Shown: one piece after another, positions 9,301 to 17,943 of the stretch | Numbering within the stretch: position 1 is the first letter of the stretch | Layout of the letters: each line of letters opens with the position of its first letter | NCBI GenBank assembly: GCA_000824785.1 | Contig: CCNB01000005.1 | Coordinates: 1 to 64,000, forward strand | Reading direction: 5' to 3' | From: Mesorhizobium plurifarium | GTDB taxonomy: Bacteria; Pseudomonadota; Alphaproteobacteria; Rhizobiales; Rhizobiaceae | DNA length: 64,000 nucleotides | The notes under the pieces: model-generated | What the model was told of the DNA's origin: nothing | Databases searched by the model: none | What the model saw: only the letters and a program-made list of their open reading frames with translations | Position numbers and translations under genes: made by a program

Positions 9301-10158
9301 CTAATCCCTGGCCTCCACAGCATTTCCGACCTTGGGTTTACGCCAGCGACGTCGATCGAATGGGAACATAATGTAATCTCGCACGGTCAGCGGCTCCGGC
9401 TGGTTTCGCATGCCAACCTCCGGCCACTCATTCTTTTTTGGCCAGTATGCCGTTAGAAAAATCGTATCCCAGAGGGTAGTGAAAAACCCATAGTTTCGGT
9501 GCCGGTGATGCGCTTCCATCGAGTGGTGGATGCGATGGAATTGGTTGTCGCCAATGATGTATCGAAGCGGCCCAAGATTGATGCGGGTACTGGAGTGCGA
9601 AAGATGGGCCTGGAACGTAATCAGCGTCATGGCAATGATGGGCACCGCGCCAGATTCAAAATGGATCAGAGCGAGTGGCAGTGCTACCAGCGCTGCGTAA
9701 ACGAGTGGTTCGGAGATATGATGATTGCAATTCCATGCCGTCAATTCGCGGATCGAGTGGTGCGTAGCGTGAAGCCGCCAGAGGAATGGAACAGCATGCT
9801 GAGCGCGATGCATCCAATAGTAAAAGAAATCGCCAGCAATCGCGACTAAAACCCCGGAAAGGACCGCCAATCCTCTGTTGACGACTGCGTTGTCAGAGTG
9901 GAGCAACGTAGCGAAATTGATCGTTACCAGCGGCTTTACTCCTAGCCAGGCCAGACCAACAGCGAAGAAGTGCCAAACAAACGCACCCAATCCGAGCCGA
10001 ATAAGCCAATTCCGCACGCCGCGAGCATATGAGGCAAGACTGTACCGATAGGCCGGAACGGTGAATTCCAGCGCGGCGCAAACGGTGGCGAAGACCACCA
10101 CCAGCTCGAGCGAGTTCACAAAGATCTGCGATATATGATTAAAATCGAGAATTTGCAT
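9301..10158 (-). CDS. sterol desaturase / fatty acid hydroxylase superfamily membrane protein
   Basis: A di-iron membrane oxygenase of 285 residues that would hydroxylate or desaturate a lipid-like substrate. Several hydrophobic segments occur in the first ~110 residues and again around 155-180. The histidine-cluster motifs are clear: HRAQH near residue 120, HATHH near 132, then HRIHHSMEAHH near 212. The start follows GGAG. Known relatives act on sterols, carotenoids, ornithine lipids and alkylglycerols, so the substrate cannot be read from sequence. It lies between metK with an adenosine kinase remnant and the metK remnant with adenosine kinase, as if inserted into a duplicated unit. Confidence 0.85.
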   Translation of the reverse strand: MQILDFNHISQIFVNSLELVVVFATVCAALEFTVPAYRYSLASYARGVRNWLIRLGLGAFVWHFFAVGLAWLGVKPLVTINFATLLHSDNAVVNRGLAVLSGVLVAIAGDFFYYWMHRAQHAVPFLWRLHATHHSIRELTAWNCNHHISEPLVYAALVALPLALIHFESGAVPIIAMTLITFQAHLSHSSTRINLGPLRYIIGDNQFHRIHHSMEAHHRHRNYGFFTTLWDTIFLTAYWPKKNEWPEVGMRNQPEPLTVRDYIMFPFDRRRWRKPKVGNAVEARD

Positions 10159-10689
10159 TTGTTTGCTCCGGCGAATCGTTCAAGCTGCGCCAGCTTCAGG
10201 TCGGAACATTGAGGCAGTCATTTTCGTCATCAGGTCGAATCCAATGGTTGGTCGATCTCCGGCACGGCCCGATAAATTCGAGGTCGGTACCCGAATTTGT
10301 ATCCGCGCAGAAAGTACCAATTGCACCTAGCGGTCATGCAATTTGCTTTTCGCGCGCATTCAGTGGTCATTATTCCGTCGGTACGCGGAGGATCGCGGGA
10401 GCGGACTATGCGCGGTTCTCTTGGATTGGCAAAATCGATTGTTTGGATGAGACGTATCTGTTTCCTAAATGGTCGGAAAAGCCCTTGGGTGCGTTGGCTT
10501 GCCCGAGACGACGGACCATACGCCAGTGTTGCGGCGGCAACTTGCCACGGCAAAAGAGCTTGCAAAGACTTAGCGTAAGCGTCACGAGCACCGCACCGCT
10601 GGGTAGTTGGTTGACAGAGGCAGGTCAGATGCGGGTTGCATCGTGACGCTCACAAATCAGCAGCTCGGCGCGCAGGTGTCGGCGAGGGT
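10159..10689. other. spacer, nothing recognised
   Basis: No supported gene. It would contain the promoter of the hydroxylase gene. Confidence 0.4.
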
Positions 10690-10788
10690 TATCGCGACTT
10701 GCTAATGCATTGCTTTTCGGGAATCCGCGTCGTACCCGATGATTTCGACAATTACGTCGCCGATTTAAAGCAGGTCACATTTCACCAT
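10690..10788 (-). pseudogene. adenosine kinase remnant, N-terminal end only
   Basis: The minus strand reads MVKCDLL, stop, IGDVIVEIIGYDADSRKAM, matching the start of the intact kinase (MPEYDVLCIGNAIVDIIAQCDEAFLE). The nucleotide alignment with 8460-8545 is also visible. It carries an in-frame stop and has lost everything after about residue 28. It lies 100 bases downstream of metK, where the second half of a metK-adenosine kinase pair would be expected. Confidence 0.75.
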
Positions 10789-10887
10789 CAAATGGGTTTC
10801 TTGGTTCGCCAACGGACCCCGGCTTTCTTCCATGCCGACCGGCCGAAGTCTGGTTATAGCGTGTTGCGTCCTTTGTGGCGCCGGATT

Positions 10888-12084
10888 TCAAGGTGCGGCG
10901 AGCCCTGCCTCGCGCCGCAAGTCGTCGGCTCTGTCAGTCCTCTCCCAGGTGAACTCGGGCTCTTCGCGACCGAAATGACCATAGGTCGCAGTCTTGCGGT
11001 AAATCGGGCGTAGGAGATCAAGCATCTTGATAATGCCTTTCGGTTTGAGATCGAACAGCTCAGGAATGAGCTGCTCGATCCTTCTTTCCTCGACCCTTGC
11101 TGTCCCGAAAGTATTGACCATGACAGAAACCGGACTGGCCACGCCGATCGCGTAAGCAAGCTGCACCTCGCAGACGTCCGCGAGTCCGCTAGCCACTATA
11201 TTTTTAGCGACATATCGGGCGGCATAGGCAGCCGAGCGGTCGACCTTGGATGGGTCCTTGCCTGAAAAGGCGCCGCCGCCGTGACGCCCCATTCCACCAT
11301 AGGAATCGACGATGATCTTGCGTCCGGTGAGGCCGCAGTCGCCGCGCGGCCCCCCGACCACGAACCGTCCCGTTGGATTGACCAGAATTCTGATGCCTTC
11401 CGTACCCAGGTCAGTCGGCAGGACCGGCTTTATTATTTCCTCAATGACCCCCTCGCGAACCGTCTCTTGCGAGACCTGCTCATTGTGTTGCGTCGACACG
11501 ACGATGGTATCCAGGGCGACGGGGCGCAATCCCTCATAACGCACGGAGACTTGGGATTTCACGTCAGGGCGCAACCAGCTAAGATGCCCTGCCTTGCGGA
11601 CATCTGCCTGCCTTTTGGTCAAGCCGTGGGCGAGTTGGATCGGCAACGGCATCAAAGTATCGGTCTCGCGGCATGCATAGCCGAACATGAGCCCCTGATC
11701 TCCCGCTCCTTGTTCGAGATCCTGCCCTCGACCCTCGTCAACCCCTTGCCTGATGTCGGGCGACTGCTCGGTGAGGGCATGAATGACGGAGCAACGCCGG
11801 CCGTCAAAGCCAACCGCCTCATCGTCGTATCCAATATCAACAATCGTATCGCGGGCCACTTGGCCGTAGTCGACCGTCACATCGCTGGTAATCTCGCCAG
11901 CCAGAACGACGGTTCCTGTCTTCACCAAAGTTTCACATGTCTTCACCAGGGCTTCACAAGCGACGCGCGCCTTCGGATCGAAGCGCAAGACTGCGTCGAG
12001 GATTGCGTCCGAGATGTTGTCGGCGAGCTTATCGGGGTGCCCCGCGCCAACCGATTCGGAAGAGAAAACGAACTGCCTAGCCAT
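10888..12084 (-). CDS. metK: S-adenosylmethionine synthetase
   Basis: Makes S-adenosylmethionine from methionine and ATP. The product has 398 residues. The hallmark motifs are [16 protein letters not shown] near residue 15, the ATP-binding [12 protein letters not shown] near 130 and the phosphate loop [21 protein letters not shown] near 275. The ATG at 12084 follows GAGG and gives the normal [19 protein letters not shown] start. There is a seven-residue tandem duplication, [14 protein letters not shown], from a 21-bp repeat at 11920-11961; its effect is unknown. It is third in an arsR-glyA-metK run, with 54 bases to glyA. Confidence 0.95.
   Translation of the reverse strand: MARQFVFSSESVGAGHPDKLADNISDAILDAVLRFDPKARVACEALVKTCETLVKTGTVVLAGEITSDVTVDYGQVARDTIVDIGYDDEAVGFDGRRCSVIHALTEQSPDIRQGVDEGRGQDLEQGAGDQGLMFGYACRETDTLMPLPIQLAHGLTKRQADVRKAGHLSWLRPDVKSQVSVRYEGLRPVALDTIVVSTQHNEQVSQETVREGVIEEIIKPVLPTDLGTEGIRILVNPTGRFVVGGPRGDCGLTGRKIIVDSYGGMGRHGGGAFSGKDPSKVDRSAAYAARYVAKNIVASGLADVCEVQLAYAIGVASPVSVMVNTFGTARVEERRIEQLIPELFDLKPKGIIKMLDLLRPIYRKTATYGHFGREEPEFTWERTDRADDLRREAGLAAP
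11920..11961 (-). repeat. 21-bp in-frame tandem duplication inside metK
   Basis: Two adjacent 21-base units encode CETLVKT and CEALVKT. Most MetK proteins have the CETLVKTG block once. Confidence 0.8.
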
Positions 12085-12138
12085 GAAATGCCTCGCTTCG
12101 GGTATTGGAGTTTGCATGGGGCGTCTTGCTAGCCCGCC

Positions 12139-13479
12139 TTACCTGTCGGTGATGCCCGGGACCTCGAACGCAACGCATAAGTCGGCAACGTCTTTTCGCA
12201 CGCTGGCATGAACATCCGGATCGTTGGGCTGGCGACAGACCAGGTCAATAAAGGCAGCGATTTGCACCATTTCCCCCTCGCGCATGCCCATTGACGTCAC
12301 TGCTGGCGACCCCAAGCGAATTCCGCTTGTAACCGCCGGATCCCGCGGATCTCCCGGCACCATATTAAAATTCGTAATGATGCCCGCCTTTGATAATCGC
12401 TCAGCGTAGGCCTTGCCTGACAGTGGTCGATCGCGCAGGTCAAGGATGAGCATGTGATTGTCGGTCCCCCCGGTAACCAGGTCATAACCTCGCTCAAGCA
12501 GCGCCTTGGCCAGAGCCTTGGCATTCTTGACAGTCTGTTGGCCGTAGATACGGAATGCCGGGGTCGCCGCTTCCTGTAAGGCGACTGCTAACGCAGCGAT
12601 AACATTCATATGTGGCCCGCCTTGCAGGTGAGGGAAGACCGCGCGATCAATCCGCTTGGCCAGATTGTATTTGCCTTTCGGATGATAGAGCGACTGATAA
12701 CGATCCTCGTTCCTGGACAAAATGAAGCCTCCACGGGGGCCGCGGATCGACTTATGGGAGGTGCTGCTGACGACGTCGCAATGGCGCACAGGATTCGGAT
12801 GCGCTCCTGCCACAATCAGGCCGCTGATGTGCGCAATGTCGGCCACGAGATAGGCGTTCGCCTCCCGAGCAATTTCTGCCATTGCCGCGTAGTCAAAGAC
12901 ACGCGGATAAGCAGTTCCGCCGATCCAAATGAGCCGCGGCCGTTCCCGCTTAGCTGTCTCGCGCAAGAGGTCATAGTCAATTTGCTGGGTCTTTTCGTGT
13001 AGCCCATAGGGGACCCGTTGGTAGTCGGTTCCGGAAAAGTTGATAGCCCAACCATGGGTCAGATGACCCCCTTCCGGGATGGGCAAGCCCATGACTTTGT
13101 CGCGGGGCTGCAAAAGCGCGCGATAGACAGCCTGATTGGCCGGCGAGCCGGAATAGGGCTGGACGTTGGCGTGCTCGCTTCCAAATAGTTTCTTCAAGCG
13201 CTCGATGGCGAGGTTCTCAAGCTCATCGACGATCTCGTTTCCCTCATAGTAGCGCGCACCCGGGTACCCCTCGGCGTACTTGTTTGTGAAAATCGAGCCG
13301 GTCGCTTCGAGCACTGCCGAGGAGGCAAAGTTTTCAGAAGCGATGAGTTTGAGCGTCGTGCGTTCCTGTCGCTCTTGTCTCAGGAGCAGTTCGTGAACGC
13401 AGCTATCAACCGAGGCTAAGAGAGAGCGTCCGTAAGTGTCGTGCTGCGCGATAGGGCGCTTAGCAGAATTGTCCATCAT
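12139..13479 (-). CDS. glyA: serine hydroxymethyltransferase
   Basis: PLP enzyme interconverting serine and glycine while loading tetrahydrofolate with a one-carbon unit, which feeds methyl-THF to MetE. The product has 446 residues. The PLP lysine is in STSHKSIRGPRGG (about residue 243, usually TTTTHKTLRGPRGG). The N-terminal ENFAS..VLEATGS..TNKYAEGYPG.RYYEG block is intact. The ATG at 13479 is preceded by GGAGCGCGAGCCT; a TTG five codons upstream is the alternative. It sits 25 bases after the ArsR-type regulator and is probably co-transcribed with it and with metK. As an island copy it probably duplicates a chromosomal glyA. Confidence 0.95.
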   Translation of the reverse strand: MMDNSAKRPIAQHDTYGRSLLASVDSCVHELLLRQERQERTTLKLIASENFASSAVLEATGSIFTNKYAEGYPGARYYEGNEIVDELENLAIERLKKLFGSEHANVQPYSGSPANQAVYRALLQPRDKVMGLPIPEGGHLTHGWAINFSGTDYQRVPYGLHEKTQQIDYDLLRETAKRERPRLIWIGGTAYPRVFDYAAMAEIAREANAYLVADIAHISGLIVAGAHPNPVRHCDVVSSTSHKSIRGPRGGFILSRNEDRYQSLYHPKGKYNLAKRIDRAVFPHLQGGPHMNVIAALAVALQEAATPAFRIYGQQTVKNAKALAKALLERGYDLVTGGTDNHMLILDLRDRPLSGKAYAERLSKAGIITNFNMVPGDPRDPAVTSGIRLGSPAVTSMGMREGEMVQIAAFIDLVCRQPNDPDVHASVRKDVADLCVAFEVPGITDR

Positions 13480-13504
13480 AGGCTCGCGCTCCAATTGGAT
13501 CGAT

Positions 13505-13861
13505 CTATTTCGCGATCAAGCAGGCTGTCCCCTTCGGTTGCTCGTCTCGCATCGCTTCGAGTCGTTGTAGGTCTCGTTCATGATGGCCATCGCAGCGGGG
13601 CAGGAGATCGACTAGCAATTGGACCAGACCGCCGTCCTTGCGTCCTGGTTTGAGATGATAGGAGCGCCACGGCCGTTGTTCGTCGCAGCAAAGAAAGTCG
13701 GCTCTGGCGAGTAGCCGGACGTGTCGCACAACGCGATCGCGACGCAGATCCAAAATGTCTGCCAGCTCGCAGACTGTTAAATCCGCATGCGCGCAAAGGC
13801 CCAGGATTCGAAGGCGATCAAAATGCGCTGCCGCTCGTAGGCGACTGACCAGTGTCATCAT
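13505..13861 (-). CDS. ArsR-family regulator, truncated (lacks methyltransferase domain)
   Basis: A winged-helix DNA-binding protein of 118 residues. The helix-turn-helix region is LTVCELADILDLRRDRVVRHVRLLARADFL (about 28-57). The start (RLRAAAHFDRLRILGLCAHADLTV) and the stretch LLVDLLPRCDGHHERDLQRLEAMRDE resemble the alphaproteobacterial ArsR regulators that are fused to a SAM-dependent methyltransferase domain and sit next to metF. Here the protein ends just where that C-terminal domain would begin. I infer a role in controlling the downstream glyA-metK genes, possibly in response to S-adenosyl compounds. Loss of the second domain may have changed or abolished ligand sensing. Confidence 0.8.
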   Translation of the reverse strand: MMTLVSRLRAAAHFDRLRILGLCAHADLTVCELADILDLRRDRVVRHVRLLARADFLCCDEQRPWRSYHLKPGRKDGGLVQLLVDLLPRCDGHHERDLQRLEAMRDEQPKGTACLIAK

Positions 13862-14181
13862 TGTTCAGCATCAAGCCACATGTAAAGAAAGGGCAAACGT
13901 TGTAAGGGAATTTGTCATTTGGCTCTCCGCAGATGTTGCAGCTTTCGACCCAATTATCTCGCTGCTTATATCACCAACCGGACACTCTCGGCGGTCGTGT
14001 AGATACATACCTATTTCCACGCATGTAATTGTTCGAACCGACAGTGATTGAGTTGGAGCAAGCATGACGGTAGCTCTTCTTGCCATTGCCTTTAGTTCTA
14101 GATTTCGTGCGGTTCGGCGGTCGCGGAATAGGAAGGACCGGGGTTTTGAGTCCTCTGGCCAGCCTGATACGTTGAGATAAG
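13862..14181. other. spacer upstream of arsR
   Basis: Probably contains the arsR-glyA-metK promoter. No gene was recognised. Confidence 0.4.
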
Positions 14182-14248
14182 CCTACCATTCTTAGCGATT
14201 TCGGGTTGCTAAGAGTCTATGAATTTCTTTGAAGAAACTGTTGCAATG
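14182..14248. repeat. dispersed 67-bp repeat, copy B
   Basis: Partner of the repeat at 8796-8862. It overlaps the 3' edge of the IS110 remnant. Confidence 0.6.
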
Positions 14249-14450
14249 TCTGCTCCCCGAGATGCCGCTCAAGATGGGCCGAGCCGCATGGGTTCAAACC
14301 AATGGAGCAACATGGTAGGGATGGAAGAATGCCGAAAAAACATCCTTGCTTCGAAGCGCACCGATCGTGGTACGGAGCCTGCGGCTTTTGGATTTTGAAG
14401 ACGTGCTCGACAAGGTCAAGGCCAACTGTCGCAACAGCGCTGAGATGAAC
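14217..14450 (-). pseudogene. IS110-family transposase remnant (N-terminal part)
   Basis: The frame contains ATVGLDLVEHVFKIQ, the start of the DEDD catalytic domain of IS110 transposases, and further on a degenerate FFGILPSLPCCSIGLNPCGSAH, corresponding to the normal LPPCLVGMEACGSAH block. The remainder of the transposase is missing. Confidence 0.75.
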
Positions 14451-14487
14451 GCACAGGGCGTGAAAGCGCTTGACGGTGGTGCCTTGG

Positions 14488-14844
14488 TTACGCTCCAGGC
14501 AGCGTGACCGTCGACGCCACTTCGAAGACGTCAAGCAGAATTGCCGACCCGACGCCGCAGGCGGTCAGGATGAGGCCGGCCTTGAAAATGCGGTTGGCGC
14601 GTTCGTAGACGTGGCGTCGCAGCGAGCTCATGTCGAGCAACAGCGATAGCGCCCGCATCTGCGAGGCTATGCCGACCAGGATTGGGGCCACTGCGAACAG
14701 GTCGTAAAGTCGCCACGGAACCGGGTTTGCCGCCCAATGTGTGACGAAACCCAGCGAAAACGCCAGCAATATGCCGACGACGGTGATCGTGCCGTTCCGG
14801 AAGACGGTCTCGATCGGTTCTTCCTTGGGGTTGTGCTCGTCCAA
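14488..14844 (-). CDS. small integral membrane protein, unknown function
   Basis: 118 residues with three predicted membrane segments (about 17-35, 48-65 and 88-106), no cysteine pair and no enzymatic motif. It resembles hypothetical membrane proteins annotated in rhizobia, but I cannot name a family. The apparent start is TTG with GAGG only three bases away, so the true start is uncertain. It lies between an IS110 remnant and a groES remnant and may be a stranded gene. Confidence 0.65.
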   Translation of the reverse strand: MDEHNPKEEPIETVFRNGTITVVGILLAFSLGFVTHWAANPVPWRLYDLFAVAPILVGIASQMRALSLLLDMSSLRRHVYERANRIFKAGLILTACGVGSAILLDVFEVASTVTLPGA

Positions 14845-14889
14845 TTGCCTCTCTCTGCAGGTCTGCGCAGTCGTCGCACAGATATGAAC

Positions 14890-15180
14890 TTGGTCCCTAG
14901 GTTCCTTCGAAGGCTGGAGTTTGCCGACTTCGGGCTGGCGGCGTCACCGGGATTGATCGCTGAGTCCACCTCTTAATAGGGGAAATGAGCAAAACTAAGT
15001 CGGCATGGCGCGCGATGCTGACAACGGGTGCCAGTTCCGAGCGGGCCGCTGTTGGTGCGCGGTGCGGAGGGGAACGACATGAAGTTCCCTCTGACCGGTC
15101 CTGGTTAGCGGCATTGGAGCCGACGAGAATGCCGCAGGCGGCATCATACAGGATATGGCTCGATTGAAAGTCCTGGAGCG
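14890..15180 (+). pseudogene. groES: decayed groES copy with its upstream region
   Basis: From about 14890 the sequence follows the leader of the intact groES (29957-30184), with shared blocks such as CTTGGTCCC, AGTCCACCTCTT, GAGCAAAAC and GGAACGACATGAAGTTCC. The start codon is at 15079. A frame then reads ADENAAGGIIQD, matching [13 protein letters not shown] of GroES, after a stop and a small deletion. No groEL follows. This is a second groESL locus reduced to its promoter and the first ~35 codons. Confidence 0.75.
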
Positions 15181-15595
15181 TGGCCATCTTTGATCAGGAG
15201 GGCCTGCACACTTGGTGCCAGCAAAGCAGCTCAAACATGCGCCCGCCACCTTGCTCATATTCTTCGAGCCTCGAGAATCACCGCCACTTTTGCATCGTTG
15301 AGGACAGCGATTGCGCTCGGCTCAAAGACGCGGCGTCGTCCGGGCGCTGCCGTGAAGAACACTTGCCACAGGGGCATCCTGATGCTGACGACTGAGTTTT
15401 GACGATGCACCATCATACTCGGGGACTGCACATCTAGCTCCTGCCGCTTATTGTCGGCCGAACCGAAAATCATTCACCAATCGACGAACCAGAGCCACAA
15501 AAGCGGTCAGGATTCAGATGCTTTCGTCATGAGGCACCGGCCCGCGAACATAATTCTTCGAGGCGAAGCACAGGCGACTGTCGCGAGCCCGATCC
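15181..15595. other. spacer downstream of the groES remnant and thiD
   Basis: Several short frames occur but nothing recognisable. Sequence around 15202-15217 (minus strand) has a GG-N10-GC spacing, but its -12 element is GTGC rather than TTGC, so it is not called as a promoter. Confidence 0.35.
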
Positions 15596-16354
15596 TCACA
15601 TGGGATTCTTCGAAATCTTTTCGAAGACAAGAAGCTTGGCCTGGCGCACGGCTTTCTCAATCGAATCCCCGATCGCTAGATGTGCCGCTATCGCGCTGGC
15701 CAGCATGCAGCCGGTCCCGCGCATCGATCCGGCAAGCCTGGGCATGTCGAGGCGGACAGGCTCCTGTCCGCCGCTCAACAGGATATCCGTCGATCTGGGT
15801 CCCGCTGCGTGGCCGCCCTTGATGAGCAGTGCCTGCAGCCCTTCCGCGAGCAATTGGTTTCCCTGCCGTAGCGCATCATCGTCGTCCGCAGCCAATTCCG
15901 AGCCGGTCAGCACCGCCAACTCGATGAGGTTCGGCGTGACGAGCCGACAAAGCGGCATGAGATCGCGTTTCAGGACCCCGATCGCCCCCGGCTCCAGCAA
16001 TTGCCTGCCCGACGAGGCAGCCAGCACCGGATCGAGGACCGTCGGTACCCGCGGATTTTCGCCGAGCACGGCGGCAACCGCCGCGATGACACGTCCGGTC
16101 GAAAGCATGCCGATCTTTATCGCCGGCACTTTATTGGCCCGCAGCGCCGCGCGCATCTGATCGGCGACCAGGCCGGGCTGCATATGGTGGACTGCCGTGA
16201 CGGATTGGTGTGTCTGCACCGTTACCGCGGTGACGGCAACGCAACTGCGCAAGCCGATTGAAGAGATCGTCTCGATATCGCGCGCAATTCCGGCGCCTCC
16301 ACTGGAATCCGATCCGCCGACGACGAGCACATGCGGGTCTCGGTTCAGCGCCAT
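15596..16354 (-). CDS. thiD: hydroxymethylpyrimidine (phosphate) kinase
   Basis: Phosphorylates HMP-phosphate to HMP-diphosphate, the pyrimidine substrate for thiamine phosphate synthesis. The product has 252 residues of the ribokinase-like fold. It starts with VVGGSDSSGGAGIARDIETI, the family hallmark, contains VLDPVLAASSG near 125, and ends with the GTGCMLASAIAAHLA anion-hole motif near 215. It is last in the thi operon and overlaps thiE by ten bases, suggesting translational coupling. Confidence 0.95.
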   Translation of the reverse strand: MALNRDPHVLVVGGSDSSGGAGIARDIETISSIGLRSCVAVTAVTVQTHQSVTAVHHMQPGLVADQMRAALRANKVPAIKIGMLSTGRVIAAVAAVLGENPRVPTVLDPVLAASSGRQLLEPGAIGVLKRDLMPLCRLVTPNLIELAVLTGSELAADDDDALRQGNQLLAEGLQALLIKGGHAAGPRSTDILLSGGQEPVRLDMPRLAGSMRGTGCMLASAIAAHLAIGDSIEKAVRQAKLLVFEKISKNPM

Positions 16355-16950
16355 CGGTCAGTCTTTTCGATCCATTCCCTGGCGCGCGCCTCGGGATCCG
16401 GGTTCAGCGTTATGTCAGTAACCACCGCAGCGCTGTCGGCGCCGGCTTCGAAAACACCATCGAGTCGCTCGGGATTGAGGCCGCCGATGGCGACCAGCGG
16501 AATGGATGCGACGGCGTCCTTCCAGGCGCGAAGCCTATCGAGCCCCTGCGGCGCCCATTTCATCTTCTTCAGGATGGTCGGATAGACGGGACCCAGCGCG
16601 ACGTAGTCGGGCCTGGCTGCCATGGCCGTCTGCAGTTCGGCATGATCATGGGTGCTCAGTCCAAGCCTGATGCCGGCTGCCCGTATCTGCTGGAGGTTGG
16701 CCGTTTGCCGATCTTCCTGGCCGAGATGGACGAAGTCGCAGCGCTCCTCGATCGCCAGGCGCCAATGATCGTTGACGATGAGCTGGCAGTCGTGCCGTGC
16801 GCACAAGGCTTTTGCGTTGCGGACCTCCATACGCAGCCTGTCCTCGTCCATGTCCTTGATGCGCAGCTGCACCAGCCTGACGCCGAGCGGCACCAGCCGC
16901 TCGATCCAGGCGGCGCTGTCGAGGATCAGGTAGAAGGGATCGAGCTTCAT
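16345..16950 (-). CDS. thiE: thiamine phosphate synthase
   Basis: Joins HMP-diphosphate and thiazole phosphate to give thiamine phosphate. The product has 201 residues of TIM-barrel type. Recognisable blocks are [50 protein letters not shown] and [11 protein letters not shown], in the order expected for ThiE. It overlaps thiG by four bases (ATGA) and thiD by ten. Confidence 0.95.
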   Translation of the reverse strand: MKLDPFYLILDSAAWIERLVPLGVRLVQLRIKDMDEDRLRMEVRNAKALCARHDCQLIVNDHWRLAIEERCDFVHLGQEDRQTANLQQIRAAGIRLGLSTHDHAELQTAMAARPDYVALGPVYPTILKKMKWAPQGLDRLRAWKDAVASIPLVAIGGLNPERLDGVFEAGADSAAVVTDITLNPDPEARAREWIEKTDRWR

Positions 16951-17720
16951 GAAAAAACCGCCCTGCCGATTGTAGGCGTCGATGGCACGGCGACGTCGCG
17001 CGGCTCGAGCAGTCCCGAATCATAGGCTTCGCGGCCGGCATCGACCGCCTTGCTGAAAGCCCGCGCCATGCCCACCGGGTCGGCCGCCTTGGCGACCGCC
17101 GTGTTGAGCAACACGGCGTCAAAGCCGAGTTCCATGACGGTTGCCGCGTGCGAGGGCCGTCCGAGGCCCGCGTCGACGATCAACTGCACGTTAGGGAAAT
17201 GTCCGCGCATCGAGCGCAGCGCCATGATGTTGACCGGTCCGAGGGCCGAACCGATCGGCGCGCACCACGGCATCAGGACCTTGCAGCCGGCCGACAGCAG
17301 CCGCTCGGCGACGACGAGGTCGTTGGTGGTATAGGGGAACACGCTGAACCCGTCTTCGCAAAGGATGCGCGCGGCCTCGACCAGGCCGAAGACGTCGGGC
17401 TGCAGCGTGTCGTGGTTACCGATCACTTCGAGCTTGATCCAGGACGTGCCAAAAACCTCGCGCGCCATCTTCGCGGTCGTCACGGCTTCCTTGACCGAAT
17501 GGCAGCCGGCGGTGTTGGGCAGCACCCTCACACCGAGCGAGCGGATCAGCGACCAGAATTTCTCGCCGGCCTTGCCGCCGGCCATTTCCCGGCGCAGCGA
17601 GACGGTCACCACCGAGGTGCCGGAGGCCTTGACCGCATCGGCCAGGATCGCCGGCGAAGGATATTGGGCGGTGCCCAGCAGCAGGCGCGAGGCAAGCTTT
17701 GTCCCGAGAAGATCGAACAT
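16947..17720 (-). CDS. thiG: thiazole synthase
   Basis: Forms the thiazole phosphate ring from deoxyxylulose phosphate, dehydroglycine and the ThiS thiocarboxylate. The product has 257 residues. The family motifs are [13 protein letters not shown] at the start, LPNTAGCHS near 70, WIKLEVIGN near 95 carrying the Schiff-base lysine, and [18 protein letters not shown] near 180. Dependence on ThiO and ThiS is matched by their genes immediately upstream. Confidence 0.96.
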   Translation of the reverse strand: MFDLLGTKLASRLLLGTAQYPSPAILADAVKASGTSVVTVSLRREMAGGKAGEKFWSLIRSLGVRVLPNTAGCHSVKEAVTTAKMAREVFGTSWIKLEVIGNHDTLQPDVFGLVEAARILCEDGFSVFPYTTNDLVVAERLLSAGCKVLMPWCAPIGSALGPVNIMALRSMRGHFPNVQLIVDAGLGRPSHAATVMELGFDAVLLNTAVAKAADPVGMARAFSKAVDAGREAYDSGLLEPRDVAVPSTPTIGRAVFS

Positions 17721-17723
17721 CGG

Positions 17724-17921
17724 CTAGCCTCCCTGCATGGGTGACAGGATTTCGATCCGGTCGCCCTCGTTTACCCGGCATTCCGCGCGTTCGGCCGCAG
17801 GCACGACATCGCCATTGAGTGCGGTGGCGAGCCAGCCGCCTTCATAGTCAAGCTCCTTCAAAAGGGCGTCGAGCGTCGTCGCCTCGACCTCAAGCGCTTC
17901 GCCATTGACGATCAGCTTCAT
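17724..17921 (-). CDS. thiS: sulfur carrier protein ThiS
   Basis: A 65-residue ubiquitin-like sulfur carrier. It starts at MKLIVNGEALEVEA and ends with the required Gly-Gly (SPMQGG), which is adenylated and thiocarboxylated before donating sulfur to ThiG. The ATG at 17921 gives the normal length; an upstream start would add 14 residues of no family similarity. It overlaps neither neighbour and is 3 bases from thiG. No thiF was seen in the window, so activation must come from an enzyme encoded elsewhere. Confidence 0.94.
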   Translation of the reverse strand: MKLIVNGEALEVEATTLDALLKELDYEGGWLATALNGDVVPAAERAECRVNEGDRIEILSPMQGG

Positions 17922-17943
17922 TTTTAGACTCCAAGCCGACAGA

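Noticed and set aside
15202..15217. Sigma-54-like spacing on the minus strand
   Set aside because: The -12 element is GTGC, not TTGC, and there is no gene directly downstream.
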